From Paraburkholderia hayleyella (GTDB lineage Bacteria; Pseudomonadota; Gammaproteobacteria; Burkholderiales; Burkholderiaceae), in assembly GCF_009455685.1 (NCBI RefSeq), contig NZ_QPES01000001.1, forward strand, positions 2,852,001 through 2,916,000: a stretch of DNA of 64,000 nucleotides, in the 5' to 3' direction. This document shows, one piece after another, positions 56,973-64,000 of the stretch (the first letter of the stretch is position 1; each line of letters opens with the position of its first letter). The translations under genes and the position numbers were made by a program. The notes under the pieces were generated by a model. The model was not told the origin of the DNA and did not search any database. It saw only the letters and a list, made by a program, of their open reading frames with translations.

Positions 56973-57515
56973 ACAGGATTCCTCGGGATATTTAAACTAG
57001 AAAAACAGAGACATCATCGCGGCTGGCAATACATCTCACGCCAGGCTTTTCAGCCCGATGGGCTTGCCTGGCCTTGTTTGCCTGAGTGTGCCCACGCTTG
57101 TCCGCCCCGCACCAGCCATGCTTAAACCGTTTATCAAAGCAAGGCCTCTTGCCTGACAAGCTGCTTTAGCGGGTGTTGCCAATGACGATGAGAAAACGTG
57201 AATACAGCGCATGAAGACAGCGCGTGAAGACAGCTCCCGTTATTTTCATGCCGCGAACTTTTGATTGTGCCGCGAACAGAATTTACGAACAATATCCAAA
57301 AGGTATTAAATCAATCCTGCTTTGGATATTTTGCCGATATGTTTACCCCTGGATGATTAAGCCGGAGTGCTAAGCCATCTTAATTTTATTGATGCCACGT
57401 TTATTATTCTTCTCCGGCCACCTTGATGGCTTTGTCCCGCTTCATGGATCCGGCTATCTTAAATACAGGCCACCCCATTCAACCCTCCAGTTAAAAATTT
57501 CGAATAGAGGCTCAC
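56973..57515. other. Intergenic region upstream of the CsgG-like gene
   Basis: About 540 bp with no credible gene. It contains a hairpin at 57041-57071 (CCAGGC / GCCTGG with inner AGCCC / GGGCT) and a small tandem ACAGCGC(A/G)TGAAG near 57205. It marks the switch from the conserved chromosome to the mobile region. Confidence 0.4.
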
Positions 57516-57758
57516 ATGGCAACACGGGAAGATATGAAGACCTGGGTCGTGCAAGCCCGTCGGGCTTCCAGCGGGAAAGGCTAGCCCAAGGATGTCGCAA
57601 GATTTATCTGGGAAAACTACGAGGCAGAACTAAAACGTTCGGGTGGCTTACTTTACACGTGGCAATACGACATTCGATGGGCGGCTCAAGCCCTGAGAAA
57701 TACCGGCACACTCAAGCCGGTTCATGGTCGTCGTGACCTTCCCTGGGAGCTGGCGTAA
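57516..57758 (+). pseudogene. Small helical/winged-helix-like protein with internal amber stop
   Basis: ATG 57516 to TAA 57758 is one frame of 80 codons broken by TAG at codon 23. The parts read MATREDMKTWVVQARRAS and, after the stop, PKDVARFIWENYEAEL, LLYTWQYDIRWAAQAL and a C-terminal HGRRDLPWELA. The pattern matches small conserved proteins of Burkholderia whose function I do not know. A single TCG-to-TAG change would account for the stop. Confidence 0.7.
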
Positions 57759-57797
57759 CCTGGCGGAACCGGAATGTTTCGCAACGGCATTTCGCTC

Positions 57798-57846
57798 ATT
57801 CTGGACGCACCTGAACAGACGCTTCAGGCTAAAGCGCGTCCAGAAT
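57798..57846. repeat. Nested inverted repeat
   Basis: ATTCTGGACGC / GCGTCCAGAAT (11 bp) with inner CCTGAA / TTCAGG. Confidence 0.8.
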
Positions 57847-58115
57847 CCACCTTGCTAAACCCGGCTCTTAAGATCTTCCAGCGCGTGCCGCTTAACGCCA
57901 AGGTCTTGCCATTTATCCGGACACGGCACCCCGACACGCCCGCCGTTGCCGGTAAGGTTTTTTCCCTGACGCAACAGTCACTTGCAACACGTTTTTGCCC
58001 GACGCTGTCCGTTGCCAGCATTTTTTTGCCCCGACGCGGTTTTGCGCTAAAGAAGCGAGTTTGCCAGAGGCGTCATTTTTGGGGAGCGCTCGTTAGCATG
58101 TCGAAGTCACTGGAG

Positions 58116-58160
58116 CCGCCTGGTTTGGCGGCGTCCGCAGGGCGACGGCAAACCAGGCGG
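58116..58160. repeat. 12-bp perfect inverted repeat
   Basis: CCGCCTGGTTTG (58116-58127) and CAAACCAGGCGG (58149-58160), 21-nt loop. Confidence 0.85.
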
Positions 58161-58577
58161 AACATGGCCGTCGCCAGCCTCACACGCCAGGAGCTGGCCA
58201 CCGCCCCATGGCGGGCTAAAGAAGAGACATGCGAAGAGCCATGCCCTGGCCCAGGGTTCTGGCCTGGCGCCTGCACACCGCCACGCTAGAACCCGTCAGG
58301 GCCGCGCGAAGCGCGCCGAAGGGAAGCCTTGACGGAGGAGGGTGTGCCACGCTGGGCAATGCGGTGCAAGCCGTCAGTGTGGCTTGCAGCGCATGCAGTG
58401 CGTTTCTGGTTTTGACGTTGGAATTTGATTTCCGCTGCGCAGCAGCGGCAGGACAGGGAGCCCCGTGGGGGCGGACGGGCAGGGCCGGGCGGGGCCCAGT
58501 TCCACTCATGGCCGCTTCGCGGCCCCTGACTTTACTCATGCGCGCAGCGCCCGATCCGGGGGGCCGGGGGCCAGTGA

Positions 58578-58680
58578 CATAACGCGAATTATCAACGTTT
58601 GCCGGGCCGCCACACCCGGATGGATTCGTGCCGTGGCGGCCCGGCAAACGTTGATAATTGCCTTTCGCGTTATGTTAAAT
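58578..58680. repeat. Large palindrome with XerD-arm-like flank
   Basis: Perfect 27-bp arms 58587-58613 and 58633-58659 (starting AATTATCAACGTTTG) around a 19-nt loop. Outer 9-bp arms CATAACGCG and CGCGTTATG extend it, with 6 extra nt on the right side only. The right flank TTATGTTAAAT (58670-58680) equals the XerD-binding half of E. coli dif. The loop contains, inverted, the GCACGAATCCAT motif of the adjacent repeats. Confidence 0.85.
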
Positions 58681-58743
58681 AGACTGACGGGACCCGCAGG
58701 GGCACGGCAGGCTATTTACCCCCGGCCCCCCTCGTTGGCCTCC

Positions 58744-58954
58744 GGCCGCAGGCCGCACTTTCTCATTCCAGGACACTGTCGGGGCGCATGCCCCGCACGA
58801 ATCCATTCGTTACCCGGCTGGGCCGCCCCGGCCCACACTTTTTAATTCCAGGACATTCACGGTGCGTAGGCACCGCACGAACCCTTTCCTCTCCGATCCG
58901 GGCCGTTCCGGCCCGGCACTTTTCTATTCCAGGGGTCAGCGGGGCGTAGGCCCC
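58744..58954. repeat. Three hairpin units with exact 80-bp period
   Basis: Hairpin B (GGGGCGCATGCCCC, GGTGCGTAGGCACC, GGGGCGTAGGCCCC) starts at 58781, 58861 and 58941, exactly 80 bp apart. Each is preceded by a GGCC-type hairpin A (58744-58754, 58820-58834, 58898-58916) and a conserved linker ending ATTCCAGG. The first two B hairpins are followed by GCACGAA. The stems differ by paired changes that keep base pairing. Confidence 0.85.
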
Positions 58955-58962
58955 GGTGGATT

Positions 58963-60024
58963 CTATTGGGCTTCTGTCTTGCCATACACGCGCTGCAGGA
59001 GCCGCCCCGGCTTCAGCTCTTCTATTTCTGCACGCTGCTCCACCCGCTCCAGCCGTGCCGGGTGCGTAGCCGTATGAATCTCCTTGAGCGCCCGGATCGC
59101 CACCTGCGTATACACCTGCGTGCTCGTCAACTGCGCATGCCCCAGCATCACCTGCACGAACCTCACATCGGCCCCGTTCTCCAGCATCAGCGTGGCCATC
59201 GTGTGCCGGAACAGGTGACACGAGCCACTCTTGTTCACCCCTGAACACTTGATGTAGTCCGACACCAGTTGCCCCATGCTGCGCAGGCCGATCGAATCGC
59301 CCGTCAGCGCCAGGAACAGCACCCCCTCATCGTCAGCCAGCGACAGTTGCGGCCTGACCTCATCGAGGTACTTCCTGATCCACGCCAGCGCCCTGTCTCC
59401 TATCGGAATCAGCCGGTCCCGCGCGCCCTTGCCCTGGCGCACCATCACCGTGCCACGATCCATGTCCACGTCATGCACATGCAGGCCCACCAGCTCGGCA
59501 CGCCGGACCCCCGTGCTGTAGAACGTCTCGAGAATGGCCCGGTCCCGGATACCGATGCTGCTCGTCACATCCGGCACATTCAGGATCCGCTCGGCTTCCT
59601 CCTCACTCAGGATGTGCTTCGGCAGCCGCTTCTCCATCCTCGGCATGTCGATGTCCGCTGCCGGGTTCGAGAGAATCCGGTTCTGCCGCACCAGCCACCG
59701 GAACCACAGCTTCACCGGCACCAGCCGCATGTGCTGGCTGCGCCCCGAGAGTGCCTGGCCATCCTTCTTGCGGTACAGGAACAGGTAGCGCTGGTAGCGC
59801 TCCAGGATCGGGCGGGTCACTTCCTGCGGGCGTGTGACGCCGCGCTCGTCGCACCACGCAATGAACCCGCGCAGGTGTATCTCGCGGTGTTCCACCGTGC
59901 CTTCGCTGTAGTTGCGCACGCGCATCCATTCGAGGAACGGGCGCATCTGGTGGTACAGGCTTTGGGGATCATCTACCGGGCCAATCACGGGCAGCGGGGC
60001 GCGCGGGGTTGTCTTCTTGTGCAT
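58963..60024 (-). CDS. Tyrosine recombinase/integrase
   Basis: 353 residues. SAM-like core-binding N-terminal domain (~25-125) and catalytic domain with Arg in STGVRRAELVGL (~193), Lys in GKGARDRLIPI, His-x-x-Arg in CHLFRHTMATLM (~285), second His in LGHAQL and the nucleophile Tyr in STQVYTQV (~320). All catalytic residues are present. XerC/XerD-like but not the housekeeping gene. Starts 2 bp after the primase gene, so co-expressed, and points toward the palindrome-rich DNA that may hold its site. Confidence 0.93.
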   Translation of the reverse strand: MHKKTTPRAPLPVIGPVDDPQSLYHQMRPFLEWMRVRNYSEGTVEHREIHLRGFIAWCDERGVTRPQEVTRPILERYQRYLFLYRKKDGQALSGRSQHMRLVPVKLWFRWLVRQNRILSNPAADIDMPRMEKRLPKHILSEEEAERILNVPDVTSSIGIRDRAILETFYSTGVRRAELVGLHVHDVDMDRGTVMVRQGKGARDRLIPIGDRALAWIRKYLDEVRPQLSLADDEGVLFLALTGDSIGLRSMGQLVSDYIKCSGVNKSGSCHLFRHTMATLMLENGADVRFVQVMLGHAQLTSTQVYTQVAIRALKEIHTATHPARLERVEQRAEIEELKPGRLLQRVYGKTEAQ

Positions 60025-60026
60025 CG

Positions 60027-63000
60027 CTATGCCTCTCCGTTCATCGGGGACTCAACAATGCGGGTATCAACAACGCGGGCTGGAGAAGAAGTTTTTTCCC
60101 GGAACAGTGCGTTTTCACCGACTCCAACTTGCGAACCCTCTACGCCTTTATCCATATGGTTTTGAGGCGAGTTCTCCAGGTCCAACCTGGGCCCATCATG
60201 GGGGCAACCTGGGGGCAACTTGCTTGCCTTCTGTTCCAGCTTGCGTCCGTCGTTGTCGAGTAAATCAAGCTCTTCGACCTCAATCAGCCCCGCCAGCCTC
60301 GGCTCGTCATCGTTCGCGCCGTCGTACATCAGTTCGTATTGCAGCAGGTGACCACGGCTGCCGCCGCGCACCAGCAGGTATTCCAGCTCCACCAGCCGCA
60401 TGCAGTGCACCTTTAACTGGTTGTCACTCCAGCGCGTGTACTCCCTGATGTCGCGCCGCGTAAAGCGCACCTCACGCCGCTTCACATGATCACGCTCGCC
60501 AAGCTCGCCCACCATCGTGTACACCATCTTCAGCAGCCGCCGTGTCTGCGGCGGCAGCTCATCGAGCGTCCTGCCCAGCACCTCATGGGCAATCCGGTTG
60601 GCCAGCGCGATATCGTCCTTCGTCACCTCGATGTACGTCAACGCCTCGCCCCGGTGCGTCACCGTCTGATGCGGCCGCTGGTACTGGTGCAGCAGGGCAA
60701 TCGAGCGGATCAGCGTCAGGTATTTCATGTGATCACGCCGCATCCGCGTCCTGTCATCCATGAACGTCAGCTGCTCCGCAAACGGATTCACCACGTGCAC
60801 ATTCTTCAGCAGCCTTTGCGCATTGCGGTGCAGCCCAACAATGTGCTGCCGGTCCGTCTCCGCGAGCAAGCCCTCCAGCGTCTGCTTCACCCGCTGCCGT
60901 GCGTGAATCTCGCGCGTCTGCTCGCGGCTCTCGTTGATCGTCAGCACCAGGCACCGGTTCAGCAGCTCCTCATCCACATCAATCGCCGTCGTCGTGAGCA
61001 TCAGCATCACCGGACCCTTCACCGTGTACTGCCTGGTTACCAGGTTGCCCGTCGCCTCGTCCTTGCCCGTGCTCGCTATCGTCAGCTCGCCATCCGACTG
61101 CAGCAGCTTCAGTGCATACGCGGCCTGCCTCACGCCTTCCTCCTCGGCAATCGCCAGAATCCGGTGCTGCAAATCCGTCTCGCCCAGGTAGAACAGGCTC
61201 TGTCCCGTCATCGCGCTGTACTGGATGCGTTCCTCCTGCGGCATCAGGTCCAGCACCGCATCCATCAGGGAGGACTTGCCCGCCGCGCTCGAACTCTGGA
61301 TCAGTACCGCCAGGGGCGCATCGAGTTTTCTGGAGACCGCTGCCAGATACCCCGCCAGCAGGTTCGCGCCTTCGCCCACCACGCCGCAGCGCGCCATGTC
61401 GGCTTCGAGTCGTGCGATCAGCTCCGGCGCCCTGAGCCAGTCCAGTGCCGCTGCGTGTTCCAGCGCGTCCATCTGCACGCCGCTTTCCTTTGGCGCAAGC
61501 GTCGCCCGGATCGCCTCGTCCTGTAGCGTCTCCAGCTTCAGCAGGATTCGCCCAAGGTCGCGCTTCAGGGTGTCTTCCTGTGTACCGAGTTCGATGGCCG
61601 CTGTTTTCAGATACACCGCGCGGGCCTTCGCGCTGTACATGTCGAGCGTATCGACGTGGTACGCATCGCCGCGCCGTACCTGCGCATTCACCCGCATCTG
61701 TTCCGGCCCGAGGTTCTTCTGCCAGCCGCGGATGCGCCACACCCGTTCCCCCAATGTGAACAGCAGTTCGCCGCCTTCCGTCTGCTTTACGTCGAGATCG
61801 TCCGCTGGCGCGGGCTGCACCTCCTCTTTAGCCGCCATCGCCGTGACTGGCGTCACCGCAGCCTCAGCCGTAGCAACAGCGGCCAGGGAAGAGGGCGGTT
61901 TAACGTCCTTCACGTCATCAACCGGCACCGGTTCAACCTGCGCCGTTACACCGGAGCGTTTGCCCTTGCCAGTCCATTCCGCCTGCTGCAACAGCACCCC
62001 AAGGCTCTTCTCCGTCCCACAGGGACTTCCGCTGGTCGCAGGAGCTACTTTCCTTGCGTAGTCGTTCGCGTCCATCCCCTTCGGGAACAGCACGCGCCAC
62101 GTTCCGATCCCAGCCTCATGCAGTTCAGTCGCAAGCTTCTCCGCCGCAGCGTTGCCCGCATCGTCCCGGTCGTATGCGATCCACACCTGCCCAGTACCGT
62201 GCCGTTTCAGTGCGTTCCAGTGGTCCTGCGTAAATCCATTCACTCCATATGCGGCAATCACATTGCGATACCCCGCACACCAGAACGTCAGCGCATCGAT
62301 GAGCGCCTCGCATACGATTACCTCGCGGCTGGCCACCAGCGCCGCCTCATTCCACACCCCACCCAGCGGCAGCGACAGGTACAGATGCTTCGGCTGGCCC
62401 GCCGGGATCTTGTGTCCCGGCGCGATCCGCCTGCCGTACATCTGCCTGACGGCACCGGTCTCAAGATCCATCACCGGCACCACCAGACACCCGTTCAGGT
62501 GTTCATGGCCTGACTCGCGGTACACCCCGACGCGCTGCAGCTTCGCGCGTACCTCACGGCCTTCCTTCGAATACCCCGGTGGCAGGCGGTATGTCAGGCT
62601 CTTGTTGGCATACCCCAGGCGGAACGTGCCGACTACCTCGCCATGCACCAGGCCGCGCTGCGCCAGATACGCCTGCGCCTCCGGACTCTGCTTCAGACTC
62701 TCGTGATACGTATCCGCCACCTGGCCCAGCAGAACCTGTTCATCGGCATCCGCCGCCAGGGAAGCCAGGGGGCGCGTAAAACTCAGCTTGACCCCAACCT
62801 TGTCGGCCGCAGCCAGCGGCGCATCGTTACGCAGTAACTGCACCGCATGCGGCAGCGATACCCCCTGCGTACGCATGACCCAGTCCAGCACCGTGCCCGA
62901 CGCGCCACAGCCGAAGCAGTGGTACACGTTCTTCGCCTCCGACACCGACAGGCTCGGCGTGTCCTCTTCATGGAACACGCAGCGCATGACCCAGTCGCGG

Positions 63001-63098
63001 CCGCGCTTCTTCAGCGTGTGACCCTGCGACTCAACAAGGCGCAGCAGCGAGACCTCGCGCTTTAGGCGCTCCAGCTCCGCTTCCGGGATTCGCGGCAT
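60027..63098 (-). CDS. CHC2-Toprim-AAA+ primase-helicase-like protein
   Basis: 1023 residues. CHC2 zinc finger at ~39-62 (CVFH ... CFGC) followed by DnaG-like sequence, a Toprim domain near 260-350 (VIVCEALIDALTFW; WIAYDRDDAGN), a linker, then an AAA+ ATPase with Walker A SSSAAGKSSL near 590, Walker-B-like ILAIAEEEG and LLTTTAIDVDEELLNRCL, and a C-terminal winged-helix region (RRDIREYTRWSDNQLKVH). The architecture implies primer synthesis and DNA unwinding for the element's own replication. The ATPase resembles MCM-like or phage-type helicases; I cannot decide which. Divergent from the XRE gene. Confidence 0.85.
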   Translation of the reverse strand: MPRIPEAELERLKREVSLLRLVESQGHTLKKRGRDWVMRCVFHEEDTPSLSVSEAKNVYHCFGCGASGTVLDWVMRTQGVSLPHAVQLLRNDAPLAAADKVGVKLSFTRPLASLAADADEQVLLGQVADTYHESLKQSPEAQAYLAQRGLVHGEVVGTFRLGYANKSLTYRLPPGYSKEGREVRAKLQRVGVYRESGHEHLNGCLVVPVMDLETGAVRQMYGRRIAPGHKIPAGQPKHLYLSLPLGGVWNEAALVASREVIVCEALIDALTFWCAGYRNVIAAYGVNGFTQDHWNALKRHGTGQVWIAYDRDDAGNAAAEKLATELHEAGIGTWRVLFPKGMDANDYARKVAPATSGSPCGTEKSLGVLLQQAEWTGKGKRSGVTAQVEPVPVDDVKDVKPPSSLAAVATAEAAVTPVTAMAAKEEVQPAPADDLDVKQTEGGELLFTLGERVWRIRGWQKNLGPEQMRVNAQVRRGDAYHVDTLDMYSAKARAVYLKTAAIELGTQEDTLKRDLGRILLKLETLQDEAIRATLAPKESGVQMDALEHAAALDWLRAPELIARLEADMARCGVVGEGANLLAGYLAAVSRKLDAPLAVLIQSSSAAGKSSLMDAVLDLMPQEERIQYSAMTGQSLFYLGETDLQHRILAIAEEEGVRQAAYALKLLQSDGELTIASTGKDEATGNLVTRQYTVKGPVMLMLTTTAIDVDEELLNRCLVLTINESREQTREIHARQRVKQTLEGLLAETDRQHIVGLHRNAQRLLKNVHVVNPFAEQLTFMDDRTRMRRDHMKYLTLIRSIALLHQYQRPHQTVTHRGEALTYIEVTKDDIALANRIAHEVLGRTLDELPPQTRRLLKMVYTMVGELGERDHVKRREVRFTRRDIREYTRWSDNQLKVHCMRLVELEYLLVRGGSRGHLLQYELMYDGANDDEPRLAGLIEVEELDLLDNDGRKLEQKASKLPPGCPHDGPRLDLENSPQNHMDKGVEGSQVGVGENALFREKTSSPARVVDTRIVESPMNGEA

Positions 63099-63213
63099 AA
63101 ATCATCCTTCGGCTAGAAACCTGTCAAGAGGTTTTGAGTAAAAATAACTCAGTTGCATACTACTCATAAAATGAGTAGAGTCAAGTGCGTTACATCAACT
63201 CAGGGGTATCTTC
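63099..63213. promoter_or_regulatory. Divergent promoter-operator between primase and XRE genes
   Basis: TACTCAT-AAA-ATGAGTA at 63161-63177 is a perfect inverted repeat; half-site-like GAGTAAAAATAACTC lies at 63136-63150. Two related ACTC/GAGT sites between divergent genes fit binding by the XRE protein encoded next door. Confidence 0.65.
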
Positions 63214-63603
63214 ATGGCTCGGTTTCCACTACTCACCCATGCCATGAATGCCAGAGACGAAGAATTTTTTAGGGCGCTGGGCTCCCGCATCGCACAGGCC
63301 AGGAAAGAGCATGGCCTGACGCAGCAGCAACTGGCTGAACAGTTGGGCATCCCGCAGCAGACGCTGGCCCATTACGAGGTCGCCCGTGCCCGCCTGCCTG
63401 CTTCCATGCTGCCAGCCCTGGCGCAGTTGCTCACCCTTTCAATGGATGAACTGATGGGCACCCAGGTGGCACGGCGGGCAGGCAGGCGCGGGCCGACCTC
63501 ACGCCTGCGCCAGCAGATCGAGGCGATTGAGCATTTGCCCAAGGCCCGGCAGCAGTTCGTCTCACAAATGCTCGATACCGTGCTGGCCCAGACCCGGCAG
63601 TAG
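63214..63603 (+). CDS. XRE-family transcriptional regulator
   Basis: 129 residues, AGGGG before ATG 63214. Helix-turn-helix at ~25-80 (IAQARKEHGLTQQQLAEQLGIPQQTLAHYEVARARLP), then a basic C-terminal part. Adjacent to a divergent promoter with paired operators, so it probably represses the element's replication-recombination operon and itself. Confidence 0.9.
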   Translation: MARFPLLTHAMNARDEEFFRALGSRIAQARKEHGLTQQQLAEQLGIPQQTLAHYEVARARLPASMLPALAQLLTLSMDELMGTQVARRAGRRGPTSRLRQQIEAIEHLPKARQQFVSQMLDTVLAQTRQ

Positions 63604-63695
63604 GGCAGTTTTCCTGACGTAAACGAAGCGCGGGCGATGAGTGCGCTAACACTCACCGCCCGCTGACCACAACCAGCTCAACACAGGAGCTCGCC

Positions 63696-64000
63696 ATGGC
63701 TGATGCCGATCTTAAACCACGTCGTACACGCAAGGAACACGTCACCTGTCTTTCTGTTGCGCTTGAGCAGGCACCTGCTGCGCGCCACACGGGAGAACAC
63801 GGCAAACGGGCCGCCTTTCCATGGATGCAGATCGCCGATGATCTGCTCGAACGGCTGGGCTTTATGCCTGGGCAGCAGGTTTTGTTCTGCGCCGATCATC
63901 GCGGCGGATGCATCTCTATCTCGCCTGATCATGACTACCGCATCGCGGGCCACTACATGAACCCGGCTGAAGCTGTGGACATGCTGCAACGGCGTGCCAG
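63696..64000 (+). CDS. SymE-like protein (partial, runs off the window)
   Basis: 101 codons from ATG 63696 (AGGAG upstream) remain open to the right edge. Residues ~38-75 contain GKRAAFPWMQIADDLLERLGFMPGQQVLF, like the SymE toxin-like fold (related to AbrB/MazE): a PW-x-x-I segment, then E-x-x-GF-x-x-GQ-x-V. SymE proteins are type I toxins or nucleoid-associated factors; the function here is not established. Confidence 0.75.
   Translation, partial: MADADLKPRRTRKEHVTCLSVALEQAPAARHTGEHGKRAAFPWMQIADDLLERLGFMPGQQVLFCADHRGGCISISPDHDYRIAGHYMNPAEAVDMLQRRA

Larger units (their letters stand above)
57759..58962. other. Non-coding, hairpin-rich end of the right-hand mobile element
   Basis: 1.2 kb next to the recombinase 3' end without a credible gene; high G+C from 58250. 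It contains many inverted repeats: 57798-57846, 58116-58160, the 27-bp palindrome at 58587-58659 and three 80-bp-spaced hairpin pairs at 58744-58954. Such layout suits an attachment or origin region, which is inference. Confidence 0.6.

Noticed and set aside
58744..58954. CRISPR array
   Set aside because: Units are 80 bp apart with similar intervening sequence instead of unique spacers, and there are no cas genes.
58216..59248. Several GC-rich frames on both strands across 58200-59250
   Set aside because: They cross the hairpin array and lack start signals or homology; composition alone explains their length.

Overview
This window comes from a Burkholderia sensu lato chromosome (Burkholderiales; Burkholderia, Paraburkholderia, Mycetohabitans or close). 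The main evidence is the block recA-recX-sucC-sucD-terC-pilin-pglL, an arrangement familiar from that group. No species is assigned.

Layout. (1) 1-15001: a type VI secretion locus, with clpV/tssH running off the left edge on the minus strand and, divergent from it, tssB-tssC-tssE-tssF-tssG-tagH(FHA)-tssJ-tssK-tssL-vgrG in a tightly overlapped plus-strand operon. tssM, tssA and hcp are not in the window. (2) 15095-30987: an Rhs effector island. Two full-length rhs genes carry different C-terminal tails, with downstream candidate immunity genes. Between and after them lie recombination debris: a duplicated two-gene membrane/periplasmic module, a vgrG-leader/rhs chimera, an orphan Rhs tip whose toxin is cut by an in-frame stop, and an rhs scrap fused to the start of an IS3-type orfA. 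(3) 31014-39377: housekeeping block on the minus strand: pglL, type IV pilin, TerC, sucD, sucC, recX and recA with an SOS box. (4) 39624-43857: a TctD/TctE-like two-component system and an MHS-family MFS transporter. (5) 43963-45440: a tRNA-Met with a 1.4 kb insert bounded by a 45-bp repeat of the tRNA 3' end and carrying a TacA/TacT-type toxin-antitoxin pair. (6) 46058-49657: a large secreted TpsA-like protein with an FHA-type N-terminus, five helical repeats of about 89 residues and an N/G/Y/Q-rich tail, without an adjacent TpsB. (7) 50776-54854: an IclR-regulated polar amino-acid ABC transporter with a HutG-like hydrolase. (8) 55147-56972: a CsgG/DUF4810/DUF799 lipoprotein operon. (9) 57516-64000: a mobile element with a tyrosine recombinase, a CHC2-Toprim-AAA primase-helicase, an XRE regulator and a SymE-like gene, flanked by about 1.2 kb of non-coding DNA rich in inverted repeats.

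How it fits together: the T6SS is expected to export VgrG and the Rhs proteins; the Rhs island looks like a reservoir of exchangeable toxin tips and immunity genes. The right-hand element looks self-contained for recombination and replication initiation, and its structured non-coding end is the best candidate for an att or origin region. The strongest candidates for something undescribed are the duplicated small-membrane-protein/OB-fold module behind Rhs1 and the 80-bp-period hairpin array with compensatory changes beside the recombinase.
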